From positions 5,784 to 53,429 of the forward strand of contig BDDC01000579.1 in the NCBI GenBank assembly GCA_001662425.1: DNA of 47,646 nt, in the 5' to 3' direction. Position numbers and translations under genes: made by a program. This document shows positions 1 through 11,984 of this stretch, in pieces. The notes under the pieces are model-generated. The model made no database searches. It was not told where the DNA came from and saw only the letters and a program-made list of their open reading frames with translations. Source of the stretch: Chlamydomonas sphaeroides (Eukaryota; Chlorophyta; Chlorophyceae; Chlamydomonadales; Chlamydomonadaceae). Each line of letters begins with the position of its first letter. Position 1 is the first letter of the stretch.

Positions 1-230
1 GCAGAGGGGCGATTGTACGGAGGGCCGACGCTACGGAGGGGCGGGCGCTGGCCGGCTGCTCATCTTCGCGCCGGGGCTGGCGCGGTGCCCTGGAGAGGGC
101 TCGGGCTCCCGGCAGCGCTCGCCCGCTGGGCGCTGTGATTGGCGTGAGGGATGAGAGCGCGTGTGGGATAGGAGCGCGCCCTGGTCAGGAGCGTGTGTGC
201 GCGTGCTGGCTAGCCCGGCCACGGCCGCGC

Positions 231-294
231 GTGGTGGTAGTATTGGTGGTGGTGATGATGGTGGTGGTGGGTATGATGATGCTGGTGGTAGTGT
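231..294. repeat. Imperfect GGT/GAT trinucleotide repeat
   Basis: The + strand is a run of GTG, GGT and GAT triplets with few interruptions. Read on the other strand it gives an artificial poly-His stretch, which explains a spurious open frame there. Confidence 0.8.
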
Positions 295-1713
295 TGGCAT
301 GCGTTGCGTGGTACGATGCGTGTGTGGCGCATGACGCGGCCGGGCGCTGCCGTCATCCCGAATGCATAGGTGCGCGTGCCGCATAGCGATATGCACCGCG
401 TGCGCCCCGTGCCGTGCCGTACGTGCGTTTGTGTGCGCCTGAAGTTGGGCCCGTACGCGCCTAGAGTCGGGCCCGGGGTGCGAGTGTTGCATGCCGTACG
501 GTACGGCAACGCTGGGGCGGGGCCGGGGACGCGTGCCGCGGGTGCGTACGGGCGGCCTGCCACGTGGCACAGCGATCGCGGAGGTGCGGCCGGTGCATCG
601 CGGCCGAGAGAGATCGGGGTGGCATATGCAGTATCAGATGCCGTGCACTGCGGTACGGGCACCTGCAGCCCTGCGGCGCGGGGAGTGAGCGGCACTGGCA
701 ACGCGTGGGGACAGTGCATGGGGCCGTGGGCGGTTGGAGGGGACATGGCGGGCTGCGGGCGTGTCGCATTGGCGCGTGGCTGCAGGCCGCATGACGGGAC
801 AGCGCATGGCGGCATTGGACGGCGGCGCGGAACGGGCTGGCGTGCGCCTCATGGCTGCGCACAGCGGTGCGTCGCAGGGACAGCAAGCTTGGGCTGGTGG
901 GGCTGGGCGAAGGGGGTGCCGGGCGCACAGCAGGCGTGTGGAACTTTGTGTGTGTTTCTTGGGGGCTGCCGGCTGTGGCCGGCATGCGGTGTTCCGATGG
1001 CGGGGACGAGGGGTGTGTGGCCCCGTGTGCACCGGGTTCGTGCCGCGGACGGCAACCGGCGGCGGCAGCCTGCATCGGCTGCATGAGGTCCTGCGGCTGC
1101 GCCCCCGAGCTGGCCCCCGAGGTGGCCGCAATGCTGCCGGGCACACCGCTGGCCCCTGCCAAGCGGGGCCGTTCCACGACGATGCCAGGGCCTCATGGCC
1201 AGGGCGCCCGCCCGCCGTCGTGTTCGCAAGACCCGGTGTCCTCGGTTGCGAGCCCCACGGCAGGGCTGTGGATTCTCGTCCTCCGGGGTCCTCGGTAAGC
1301 TCAGCTCCTCAGCAGTCAACCGACGAGTTTGCTCAGACGGTACTTCGTTCGCGTGGCTCGTAGGGTGACGCCGCCTCTAGGCTTTTGCTTGCTAGGCACC
1401 TGCAGCCTCACAGCACTCACAGCAAGGGGCCAACTCGCGGTTTACACCGGTGTACCCAGCGTGGAGGGGGGAAGGCGGGATGCTGGGCGGGGGCCTACGG
1501 GCGCGCGTGGGGAATGCGAAGGCGTGCGTGCGGCGCATCAGGCACTCCCGACTGCACGGCTAAGGGGAGCCCGAGCCGGAGACGGCGAGCCTTGACCAAC
1601 GGGGCTGTGAGTAAGAGCTGAGGACAGGGGCTTGATACTGGGAGGCTGGAGGTGCGCACGGGGGTTGGGCATGCGGCGAGTAAGGCACCTCGCACACAGG
1701 GGTAGTGCGAGCG

Positions 1714-1739
1714 GGTCAGCGAGGTCAGCGAGGTCAGCG
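1714..1739. repeat. Short 9-base tandem repeat
   Basis: The unit GGTCAGCGA occurs about three times in a row. It is a small minisatellite with no visible link to a gene. Confidence 0.7.
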
Positions 1740-2318
1740 GGACTTGCTGCGGTGCTGCGGGAAACTGGAGGACGGGGGGCTTTGCAGAGATCCAAGGCAA
1801 AGCAGGCAAGGTCGGGAGAGCCTGCAGGCAGTGCACCTGGCTGACTAGGCACCTGCCGAAAAGGACGGGCATGAACCGACGCGCATGTCCGGTAAGTGTG
1901 GGTCGCCGTTGAGGTGGCGCTAGGGCAAGCGCCCAGTAAAGTTGCATACGCGCAGCTCCACTTGGATGGATGTGCCACGTGCGAGGGTCGCTTTAAGGCC
2001 GACTGAAGCTGGCAATCGGTCGGCGGTATGGTCGGCGGGGTCGGCGCTCACGCCCGATCACGCCAGTAAATGCAGCGTAGCGCAAAGCGAACGCGACTTG
2101 TTCAGCGGCTCGGGGTAATGCTGGCCGCGAGGTTGCATGGGGCCGCCGTACTTAAGAAAGCCGCCGCTTTTTCTGCGATGCAAGGCGACCAAAGCCGACC
2201 AACCCACGCCACTCACAGCCATTCCAATTGTCACAGAGTTTACTTACACCCCCCAACAGCATCCAACCCAACGCAAACTCTCCGCATTGATCATCGCTCT
2301 CCGCACTCTCTGTAACAG

Positions 2319-2348
2319 ATGAGCGCCGCCCTTTATGCCTTCTGTTAA
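2319..2348 (+). CDS. Tiny upstream ORF of the SAMDC leader
   Basis: A nine-codon frame (MSAALYAFC, then TAA) lies in the presumed 5' leader of the decarboxylase gene. It starts at 2319 and ends at 2348, so it overlaps the start of the second upstream ORF (ATG at 2335) in another frame. Plant SAMDC mRNAs carry a tiny uORF overlapping a conserved small uORF. There, the choice between the two start codons sets how strongly polyamines repress the main ORF. The arrangement matches, although here the overlap is 14 bases rather than one. The sequence CTCTCTGTAACAG just before the ATG could also be a splice acceptor. Confidence 0.6.
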   Translation: MSAALYAFC

Positions 2349-2912
2349 CCGCGATATGCTAGTGTACGAGCCTGTGCCAGAGCCAGTCGCCGTTGATCTC
2401 TCAGCCGTCGACACCCGCGCTTCTTCTCAGGGCTTTGCCTTCGCTGACGTGAGTCCCCGACCGGCGCCGCGCCTTCTATGTTGATATTTCTGTTGTTTGG
2501 AAGCTAGGCGCGCGGGCTGTGCGAAATGGGCCGTGCGCCGACGGTCGCTGGCCGACCACTCCCTCACCTTCGCTTTTCCACGGGCGGCTACGCTTCACTA
2601 CCCTTAAGGCGCCCAAGCCTCTCAGTTATAATGATCTATGTTGCTGCGCGCTTTCCTGCGTAGCGTAGCGCTGCGTTCAGCTTCGAATGTCTCAGAAGGA
2701 ATTGCGGTCCGCCGCACGCCGCGGGCCTCTTGCTGCGCGGCGCCAGCGTCGATCATCACCTATATCTATCGCGACCGCAATTCAGTTGCGCGCACGTTGC
2801 CGCGCGTCCGGCCAGCCACTGTCGCTTGCACAGCCACCTCATTTCGCCTTGAAACGACTGCACCCCGCCGCCTTCCCCTGTCCCCTCGCAGTGCGTCAAG
2901 TTCCCGAGCTAA
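2335..2912 (+). CDS. Small regulatory uORF of SAMDC, spliced, 44 residues
   Basis: The first exon runs from ATG 2335 to 2448 and encodes 38 residues, including MLVYEPV near the start. It ends at a GTGAGT donor at 2449. Joining it to the acceptor at 2890-2891 gives a phase-0 junction and the tail C-V-K-F-P-S followed by TAA at 2910-2912. As I recall them, plant SAMDC uORF peptides have an LxYEAP-type segment and end in NC(V/A)RKPS, and the nascent peptide stalls the ribosome when polyamines are high. Length, internal motif, C-terminus and position 128 bases before the main ATG all fit. Without splicing the frame would end at 2484 and lose the conserved tail. The function is inferred. Confidence 0.8.
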
Positions 2913-3040
2913 CATTCGCTAAACTCGAGGGACCACTAGCGGCTGCAACATTTTCGCCCGGCAAGCCAATTAGTAGAGAGCGATTCATTTAGCAGCCAAC
3001 CAGCACAACAGCTTCTGTGCTCCTCCCCAAAGCTTGAACG

Positions 3041-4399
3041 ATGACGATCGAGAACGGCATCTTGGCCGCGCCCATTTTCGAGGGCAGCGAGAAGCGCATT
3101 GAGGTGGACTTCCGCCTCGGCGCCAACGCGCCCGCGAATGGGCTGCGCGCCATTCCGCGCGAGACGCTTGATGAGCTCATGACGCTTGCGCGCTGCTGCA
3201 TCGTGTCGTCGCGGAGCAACGAGCAGCTGGACGCCTACGTACTGTCTGAGAGCAGCCTCTTCGTCTACCCGACGAAGTGGATTCTCAAGACGTGCGGCAC
3301 CACCCGCCTGCTCAACAGCGTCCCGCGACTGCTCGAGGTTGCCCGCGCGCTCGGCCTGGAGCCGCGCCGCTGCAAGTACAACCGTGCCAGCTTCCTGTTT
3401 CCGGAGAACCAGGTACGACGGTGACCCCTGGGTCAGGTTACGTTCGGTTACGTGCTCTTGCCTCGCGAAATGCACACGAGGTCCCGTCTACCTGACAATT
3501 GCCAGTCTTTTCTCGTGGGACCGGCAGTTGACCTCCATCCTTCGCCGAGGCCCTGGTTCTTACCGTAGCGCCCCCTCTGTGCCCTCCCTACCACCCATGA
3601 TTGTTCGCAGCCTTTTCCCTACACGGCTTTCGAGCATGAGGTTGGCTTCCTGGACCAGCACTTCGGCGCCATCTGCGCTAACGGCGGCACTGCTTTTGTC
3701 CTTGGCGAGCCCTACGCGGGCCTGCAGTGGCACGTCTACCTGGCCGACGACATGCTGCCGCTGGGCGAGAACGTGAAGCCCACCTTCAACCTGGAGGTGT
3801 GCATGACGGACCTCGGTGCCGATGCCGCGAAGCAGTTTTTCCGCGACGGCAACGACAAGTTCGTCAGCGCCGAGCAGACGACTCGCGACACGGGCATCAT
3901 CGGGCTGAAGCCGAAGGCCATCATCGACGACTATGTGTTTGAGCCGTGCGGCTACTCGATGAACGGCATCGATGGCACCGGCCTCATCACCATCCACGTC
4001 ACGCCCGAGGCGCATCAGAGCTACGCCAGCGTGGAGTTTTCGGGCTTTGGGGAGGACCTGGCGACGCCGGTACAGGAGGTGCTGAACAAGGTTGTCAAGG
4101 TCTTCCAGCCGGGCAAAGTCTCGGTGACCATGTCTGTTGACAAGGTCGATTTGGACGTGACGGGTGCATGGGGCGTCCTCTCGGCGCTGCCCGGCGGCTA
4201 CAGCCTGCAGGGCGTGGCGAGCCAGGTGTCGCCCTGCGGCGGCAAGGTGGCGTACTACACGCTGGCGGAGAAGTCCCTGCTCCCGCCGGGCTCCCCGACG
4301 ACGCCCCTGCACCACGCCGCGTCCTTCCTGTCGATTGCCGCGTCGTCGGATTCTGAGACGGGCAACAACAGCGAGCCCGAGGCTGGACCTGACAACTGA
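3041..4399 (+). CDS. SAMDC: S-adenosylmethionine decarboxylase proenzyme
   Basis: This is the pyruvoyl enzyme that makes decarboxylated S-adenosylmethionine, the aminopropyl donor for spermidine and spermine. CDS exons are 3041-3412 and 3611-4399, with a phase-0 GT-AG intron between, giving 386 residues; plant enzymes are of similar length. The N-terminus has FEGSEKRIEV (residues 13-22). The self-processing site is LSESSLFVYP, with Glu70/Ser71 where chain cleavage turns Ser into pyruvoyl. The catalytic Cys85 sits in KTCGTT. Ser240 (CGYSMNG) and His253 (TIHVTPE), needed for processing, are both present. The C-terminal 40 or so residues are Ser/Pro/acidic and family-variable. The ATG at 3041 is the first in frame, and it lies in the same exon that carries the end of the regulatory uORF, so translational control by polyamines is expected. 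Confidence 0.96.
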
Positions 4400-5230
4400 G
4401 CTACTTCGCCCCGACAGCGCCGGCGGCGGCGCGCGTTGCGCCTTCGCGCCGGGGCCAGCTTCGCCGTTGACTTACTCTAGCGGTTGCAGCTCCTTCGGTG
4501 CTTGGGATCAGTGATGCGCGTCGGCCGACCGACGGTGTGGTGCGGTAGCGTCAGCACTTTCTGTGAGATTCCCGGTGCGCCACACTGGTGTGTTGGCGCT
4601 TTGGGTGTGTTTTCGCGGGGTTTCTTGGGGGTGTGCCGGGGGCCCCGGCGGCTTGCGCCGCCGGCCCCGCGCGTGACTTCCCGGTTCCTTCCGTCGGGGC
4701 GCTATTCCTCTGCGCTGAGCACGGTGACAGGACTGGTTGGCGGAGGGGGCGCCGGACTTCTACCCACATGCGTCTTTGCGAGGCTTTGTCGACGCGGCGG
4801 CGACCCCCGATGCCTGTGTGCTGGCTTGTGCTTATCTTGTGCGTGTGCTTGTGCCGATAGTTTGTAGTATGGCCTTGCCGGGTCGCAGCAGCCGCTGTCC
4901 CTCCCTCGAGGGATTCCTCCTAAAGCGTGTACCTACTTTGCTAGGCTGTGTCTTGTGTCGCGCGTATGCGGGCGCCCCGTTGGCACCGTCAACCCTAGCT
5001 GTTAAAGTTTTGAGCGATGATTTAGGCTTTCTGGTGTTGCCCAAACGTTTGTCCCACGCTCCAGTGCGGAACAAAGCGCGATGGTAGCAGGAGGTTTACT
5101 GCGCACAGGAATGCGCATGACGGGCGCGTTCGCTTTGATGATTGCATATTGCCACGGCGGGTGTGGCGCTAGCTTGTGCGTGGAGGAAGGTGGAGATGGG
5201 CGGCGGGAGGCGGGCCGCGGGCTTTGCCGT

Positions 5231-5235
5231 TGTAA
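5231..5235 (+). terminator. Candidate poly(A) signal TGTAA for SAMDC
   Basis: This is the first TGTAA after the SAMDC stop codon. TGTAA is the usual poly(A) signal in volvocine algae. It implies a 3' UTR of about 0.85 kb, long but normal for this group. Confidence 0.5.
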
Positions 5236-8200
5236 GAGTATGGACAGGATCACGCGATGCTCATGTGCCACACTCCGGCGCCGTCACTCGACACGGCAAG
5301 TATGACAATCTCCCCACCTACACCACGAAGCGTGCGTGAAAGCGGCTACACGCCGGTCAGCCGCTTGGAAGGGGGTTCTCAGCAGCTTGGTCTTTGGGAA
5401 GACCCCAGCAGTCCAACGCTCGCGTTCGGCGGTAATGAAAGCAGCTCGGCACGCTGCTAAGAGGAGACCTGTTCCCGTTCCAGGCCCCTCCCACCCCTGC
5501 TGCAAACACACCAGCTAACGAGGAAGGGTGCTTGCTGGAGCCTGCGGGAGCTCCTGTTCGGGGCACCTTGCGTACCGGTAAACCTGCACAGCCCGTGTCA
5601 GACGAGCGCAAGCCAAGATTCAGTCAGCCGACAGCAGCGATCCATCGCATCTGGCTGGTAGATGTAACATTTGAAAGTTCACTTCGCCATGGCGCTGCTG
5701 GCGGGCCGAAGTCGCGCGGCCGCACGTCGAGCCCCATGCCAGCCACCACGGCGCTGTGTGCGGGGGAAGGGGGCGAGGCGGGGCTGCGGCGGGACTACGT
5801 GGAAGGCCGGAGCATGCTCACACGACGTGGGCGCCAGGCCGCCAGCGGCACAAGCAACGTTGCGGAGCCCCGCGCCCCTGCTAGCGTCGCAGCCGCCTCC
5901 AGGCCAACCGCCTGGCCAGTAGGCCAGGACCGCCGCCCCGCCCTCGCCGATGTTGTGTCGCATGCGCGCGCTGGTGAGCACTGCTGCGCACTGCTGCGCA
6001 CTGAGCGGCCGTACCGTGGCAGCCCGCCAAAGCCAGGGCCCGAGCAGCCACGTCTGCTAGGGCCGCCGCCCCTTTGCCCAGTGCCCAGCGCCGGTCCGGC
6101 GTCACTACTGCGGCCTTTCCCGTCGCTGACGCATTGCGTGTTGCGCAACAGGCGCTGCAGATGGGCAATGGGGAGTCCTGCCCCGGCTCGTCCCCGTCCG
6201 ACCCTCGGCTTCCCACGAAGCAGCTGCATGAGTAGCAGTCAGTCAGGTGTTGAGCGGAAACTTTGTTTGGGCGTTCAGCGGGGCTGCCCGCTCTTGTCCC
6301 GGAGCAGGCTCGCCTCCTATGGCCGAAGCTGCCGTTGCGCTGTGAAGGCTGCTCAGGGGCTGCTACATCATTCGGGCTACCGCGTGGCGGCCGGCCAGGG
6401 GATCTGCCTCGCTATCTGGCTATCGTCAGCGGGCGCAGTCACTGGTCGTACGGCTTGGGCGCCACTGCAGTGTCCATGGTCTGTTTGCTCGCCCTTTCAG
6501 GGGCACGAGCCGTTCGACTCGGGCACCAAGGTAGCGCAAGTACGCAAGAAGCACTTGAAGCATTCGTACGTAGCGTTGCGGGCACAGGCGTGCGGCTGTT
6601 GGGCGGAGTGCGGCCGTTTCAAGCATATCGGGTGACCAAGTCCGGCCCGTGGGGTGAGGGCACGGAGATTCGGTGTGCCCTGGACCCCTTAAATAGTCCC
6701 AGCTACAACCGCATAATGACCCATGGAGTTCGTCTGGTCTGGGTGGCCTCTTGTTGGGGCGAGCCATGCACCCATGGCAGCTGGGACAGGTTTGCTTTCT
6801 AATGTCCGAGCACTGGGGGTGGGCTTGCAGTGAAGAACAAGCGTGGCCAGAATGGGCTTCATCAAACACGAACATGACGTAGCAAGATCGACACATTGGA
6901 TGCAGAGGCCGACAATGCAGCGTTCGCGCCTGGCGCAACACCGTTTCTCCGCCGGTCTTGCTCGACACGTGTTACAACACGCGACAGGCGGCGCAGCCCC
7001 AGCCGGCCCGCAACAAAGGCAGCTATGGGCACACACCCTCGACAACCAGAAGCAGCCCGACGAACGGCCCTCACTCCCGCTCGCGTCCGTGGCCCAGTCG
7101 CGCCAGATCCTGTCCCAACCATCTTCTTCGCGTGGTCGCTTGTCATCTCCAATCGAGCCCTGCCAGGCGGTTTTTCAAACAAAGACACGTCACACTTTCC
7201 AAACCAGTTGCCGGTGCAACGCAGGCCACCACGTCCGGGCTCGTGACCAAGCGCCCCAGCAAGCGAGGCGCATGCCGCGCCAGAGCCTCGTCGTCCTGGG
7301 CTATTAACGTACACGGGCGCCCCGAACCAAAGATACGGGCCGCCCATCACTCTCCAGCCGCCGGCCGGGCATAACGCGCAACCCGCCGGCTGCTGATACG
7401 CAATTTTGTTATGCCACCGGCGCCCCCGGCCGCCCCTCCTGCAAACCGCAGGCACATCGCACCTCCCGCGCTTGGCCGACACGACACGAACACACACGCC
7501 ACGACAACAAAATTGGCCTGATTGACCACGCGCCCTCATCCCACCACCGCACCTGCCGCAGACAGCTGCCCTGGTCAACCCTAGCCGCAGCCGTACCACC
7601 CGCCGCCTTAACCTCAAGCACCGGGGCGAGGCCGGGCCCGGCCAGGCGGGCCCTGCGCGCCCCGGGTGCCGAAGCCAGTCAATCCCAACCTCGCATGAGC
7701 ACGGCAGCGTAAATGCAGGCGGGCAGACAAGAGTCTGCCTGTCGCCCTTCGAAAGAGCAATGGTAGGGTTTCAGCACTAACGCTCCTATTTCACTTTAGA
7801 ATCCTTGCGCGCACAAGGGGGAGCTACAACGCGCAAACAGAAGGCATACCGGCACCACGAAAGGATGCAATCGCTCGACACACATCCGAAGCCTCTCTCA
7901 CGACGCTTGGGGAGCGCGCCCCCGCCGAAGAGGGTCGGGCTGCCACTCCCCCACTCCCAAAACCACACAAACTCCGCTCTGACGCCGCGCCGGCCGTGCA
8001 TGGGTGCGCGCGGGAGTCCTTCTAGCCCTCTTCTGCGGCGGGTGACAGGAAGGGAGTATGCAGCCACATCCGGCGCTCCCATCTGAGCTCTCCGGTCCTC
8101 CCTACAGCCGGCGGCCGGTCTGAGCACCGCCGCCAGCCCCTGCTACCTCCGCACTGGCCGGGATGTGACACATCACGTGATAATCAAAGCCCGCATACAT

Positions 8201-8401
8201 CGCTACGCGGGTGTGCTGGGGTTGTCGCTGTGGCGCCCCCGTCACGCCGAGCAAGGCGCGAGCCCGCACGCCCCATGCCACCGGTCCGGGCATCGTGGCA
8301 CGGGCGCAGCCGCAGCCGAATCAAACATCGGCATACTCACTCGCGCTGCTAAGTAGCATGCAGGCTAAGGCCCCGCAGTGAGGTGCGGGGCAAACCACGC
8401 A
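5236..8401. other. Intergenic stretch without a supported gene
   Basis: About 3.2 kb between the SAMDC 3' end and the kinase-like gene. The longest open frame (5532-6635, +, 367 codons) has no recognisable domain, and its codon use resembles its shadow frames. A 10-base tandem repeat (CACTGCTGCG, about 2.5 copies) lies at about 5979-6002. The 3' UTR of the kinase-like gene on the - strand must extend into the right-hand end. I see no RNA gene. Confidence 0.5.
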
Positions 8402-11012
8402 TCACCGGACCGGAAACTGCATTGGACCTGCCGCCACCAGTAAGCTCGACTTGTTCGCAACGGCTGTCGGCGAGATGGCCAGCGGCGCCGCAACGCAGCT
8501 GCCAGTCAGGCTAGCGCGAGCCGCCGCGAGGCCGGCCACGAGCCCCGCCGCCGCCATGGTGTCGCGCTTGCTGTCGGGCTGGCAGGCGACCGGCAGGCCC
8601 GCGCTGGGCAGGCGCTCGGCGCTGCTGCTGCTGCTGCTGTCGCGGCTGCCCAGCAGAGATGCCTGCTTAGCCGAGTACCTGAACCGGGCCCGAGGAGGCA
8701 GGCGCGCATGCCGATGAGCACAGCGGACCCCAAGACATGCAGGAGCAGGCAGCAGGATCGATGCGCCACTCTGCACACTGCCACAGCGCCGCAAGGCTGC
8801 TCTGCCTCCCCTCGTCAGCCACACCGCCCGCCCATGATGCGTCCGCGCCTGTCCTACCTGGCCCAATGCTTCAGCAGCAGCGGGTGCTGTGCCAGCTTGT
8901 CCGCAGACGGGCGGTTAATGGGGTCCAGCGCGAGCGCCGCGGACAGGAAAGAGCGCGCCTCAGCCGACAGGGCGCGGCCCGCGAAGACGCGCTGCTGGCC
9001 GCTGGCTGGGTCGAGCTCGCTGAGCAGCGAGTGCTGCGTTCGGCCCATCTCGGCAGCAGAGTCGGCCAGGAAGGGCTGGCAGCCGGTCAGCGCCTCGAAC
9101 ACGAGCGCGCCCACCGACCACACTGCAAGAAAGAACGAGGCGAGGGAGGCAGGGGTGAGACTGGGAGAGAGCAGGTGGGTTGAATAATTTCAGGCCTACA
9201 GTTGTGCCCCACGTCCTCGCCTCCATTGCCCCGCAGCAGCAGCCCAGCCGGCAAACGCGTTCATACGGTCCCAAGCCCCACCGCCACCAAGCTGCCGTTG
9301 CTCGTGCTGCCGCCGGCCCCGCCCCAAATACCCCAACCCAGCCTGCCGCCCCCGCCGCGACTCACCGTCCGCCTTCTCGTCGTACTGCGGCAGCTCCTCC
9401 TCGCTCATGCCATTGTACAGCACCTGGTGGAACACCTCCTCCGCGGTGGGCTTGTTGAGCACTTCGGGAGCCTAACAAAGAGGGGCAGCGGAGGACGCGA
9501 GCAGGCGCGTTAAGGAACGCGCAACAGCAGGGCGGCGACCAGCACCTAGCGGCGTCGTCTCCTCCCGCCAACCGGCCCTTGTTTCCTGCCTTCCACCCTC
9601 CCTCCCCTCCCTCCACGCATCGCGTTAATTCGCTGGCCGCCTCGACCGTCGTTGCCGCGGAACGAGGCCCGGCGCCCAAGCCTTGGCGCCAACCCCATCA
9701 AGCCCCGCCACCTGCCTGCCCTCCCTCCGTCCCTCCCGCTCCCGCATGTTGCCCCACCATGTACTCCAGCGTGCCCGCCCTGTTGTTGAGGCAGCGCTGC
9801 TTCATGTTGACCGCCTCGCTCCAGTCCACCAACGTTACCGAGGATGTCTCGGCCGCGCACAGCAGGTGCTCGGGCTTGAGGTGGCGGTGCACGATTCCAC
9901 GGCGGTGCAGGTCCGCCAGCAGCAGCAGCAGCGGGATGAGCACGTCCCCCACCAGGGCCGCCTCGCTCATCCGCCCACCACTGTCCGCTACTAGCTCGAT
10001 CAGTGTGGTCCCTGGGGCCGGGCAAGCGATACAGTACGGCGCCTTGTAATGTGCGAACACGAGGGGCTGAGGGACGTAGGGCACAGGCACGACGGCTTGG
10101 CCGCTGATGTACGCTGGACCAACTTTGTGAGCCTCAAGGCCTCACCCCTGCAGCGCTCCAGCACCAAGTACACGCACGCCTCGTCCTCAAAGTGGGTGAT
10201 GTACTTCACGACGCCGGGAACGCCCGCCAGGTGGCGCAGGTGGTGCAGCTCGGACTCCATCTTGGCGCGCAGCGAGGAGGAGAGGCGGTCCTTGGGGAAT
10301 ATCTTCATGATGACAGGCCGCTTCGTGGCGCTGTCTTGTGCAGCCATGATGGTGTGCAACCTTCGGCACACGGGGCGGCAGCGGAGAAGGTAGGGCGGAG
10401 GCTGAGGCTCGTGCGGGAGCGACATAACGAGATTTGCAACAGGTTCACAGCAGGACCAGCGGGTTAGAGGGGGCGTTGAACGCGACAACTGCAAATCGCG
10501 ATGTCCCTGCGCTGACGCAAGGGACCGCACAAGTCGAATGCGACATGACTCGCACCTGGATCTGTGCAACGCCTTGAGTTGGCGAAATTGAGCGCCGCTG
10601 CCGTCCGCGCTGGTGCTCTGCTTCCGCTCAGCCGACGCTCCCGAGCCGCGCACTTGCCCAAACTCCACGCTTGTCTTGCTGCGTCCCAGGTCGCAGCCTC
10701 CGCGGCGAGTTCTTGGTGCCATCCGCGAGGAAGGCCGCACCACGTCAAACCTGCAAACATTACAGCGCACATCGTTGCCAGTGCGGATTGGGCGCGACGC
10801 ACAGGCCTTCCTAAACTGGAGGCAGCTTGAAAGACTATGAGGTTGCCTCACCCTTCCCTATCATCGCTTGAGGAGCGGCGACCGCGAGCAGGGCCGAGCG
10901 AGCTTTGTCCTCCGCTGGGCGCTGGGTCCGTGAGCGAGCGCCTGAGAGGAGCCTGGGTGGTAACCAGCTCCGTTTTCCCCTTGCGATTGAAGAGGCGGTT
11001 TAGGAAGGCCAT
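8402..11012 (-). CDS. Protein kinase-like protein, probable pseudokinase
   Basis: Seven exons join in phase: 11012-10852, 10750-10556, 10360-10146, 10011-9758, 9471-9366, 9122-8858 and 8678-8402, giving 490 residues. The kinase fold runs from about residue 109 (FRQLKAL) to 400. Kept: beta-3 Lys138 (VIMKIF), alpha-C Glu156, Lys236, Asp253 at the DFG position, GTLEYMAPE (270-278) and DVWSVG. Lost: all three glycines of the loop (His116, Ser118, His121), the HRD aspartate (HRH, His234) and the metal-binding Asn (His239); DFG reads DWS. A catalytic role is therefore doubtful and a scaffold role likelier. The Ser-rich first 60 residues and the C-terminal 92 residues are not conserved kinase sequence. 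An in-frame ATG at 11183 could extend the N-terminus, and the last exon could be absent if the TAG after HWAR is used. The substrate and any partner are unknown. Confidence 0.82.
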
Positions 11013-11984
11013 CCCTCCTAGGTGAGGAGAGGCGGAGCCGCTGGCCCCCTTCTCCCCCGGCGATGATGCCGTGGCTGCAAGCTTGGGGCTGACTTCAGCG
11101 CCGAAGCGCGCCTCTTGCCAATGAGAGAAAAACTGACGCTGTGGGGCCGCCTCAACGCGTGCTTCAGGCGCTGAGCTTCCCAAGCGCCCCCGGCGAGCTT
11201 AATCACGTGTTGAGGTGGTAGAGAGCGCCTGAAGGCTATGGAGCGGCAAGTGTCCACGCAACTTTCTGGGGTTGGGCAGCGTATCACACCCGACAATCTA
11301 ACGGCTTCGTAGTGTTGGTAGTCCTGCGTTTGTGGTAGAGCCTATTTGTCTTTTCAGTAAGCTGTGCTAGGCAGTGGTGGTGCGGCTGCCAAAGTGAAGG
11401 TGCATTGAGCCGTACGCTTTTGACACTTTCGCGACTCACTCACAACCTCCTCGAGAGGCCGCGCAGCTGTTTGCACCCTGCAATTGGACCACAGTCTGGG
11501 CTGTCAGCGCGAAGGCCGCGATTTCCCCGTACCGTGCGCTCCAGATACAACTTTGCCGACTTCACGGTATTTGCAAGTTATAGTGTGCTCTTAGCAAGAA
11601 GTACACGTTTCAAGATAAGCATTAGATGTGTCAGTCAGCGTGCGGGCAGCGACCGACTCGCCTCCCCGGCCGCCGGGAAGCGACTGAGGGCGACCTGCTC
11701 GCTCAGCATGAAGATGTGCACACGCAGCGCGCACGGCTGACCACGCGAAGCGGCGACGAGAATGTGGATGGCGCGCAACCTAGTGCTGGCAGTCTGGGTC
11801 TACGCCCCTGGCCCTGCTCGCGGCCTGGTGGGCTGAGCCACACGGGAGTCACGCCCACCTGGGTCCCCATTGGTCATACCGTGCCACATTCATACCAATC
11901 CGAGTGCGGTGCTCTGTCAAACCTCCCCAGTCAAACGTTCATCTTTCATCCTACTTTTCATTGTCGCTTTCATCGTCGCCTTGA
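11013..11984. other. Upstream region of the kinase-like gene
   Basis: About 970 bases that should hold the promoter and 5' leader of the kinase-like gene on the - strand. The frame upstream of its ATG stays open to 11183. Beyond that I see no gene, TATA box or repeat I can support. Confidence 0.4.

Larger units (their letters stand above)
1..2318. other. Gene-poor, low-complexity leader region
   Basis: I see no convincing gene here. The open frames on both strands are products of high GC: they overlap each other in several frames, are rich in Arg, Pro, Ala and His, and show no family motif. The region holds a GGT/GAT-type repeat at 231-294 and a short 9-base tandem repeat at about 1714-1739. 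The last 100-150 bases are richer in A and C and may belong to the promoter or 5' leader of the SAMDC gene that follows. Confidence 0.5.

Noticed and set aside
210..815. Long overlapping open frames on both strands, including a poly-His one
   Set aside because: They come from GC-rich and trinucleotide-repeat DNA, overlap in several frames and carry no family motif or splice partners.
5532..6635. 367-codon open frame on + after SAMDC
   Set aside because: No domain, no clear start context or splice partner, and a comparable open frame exists in another phase (6263-6802). At this GC a frame of this length is only mildly unusual.
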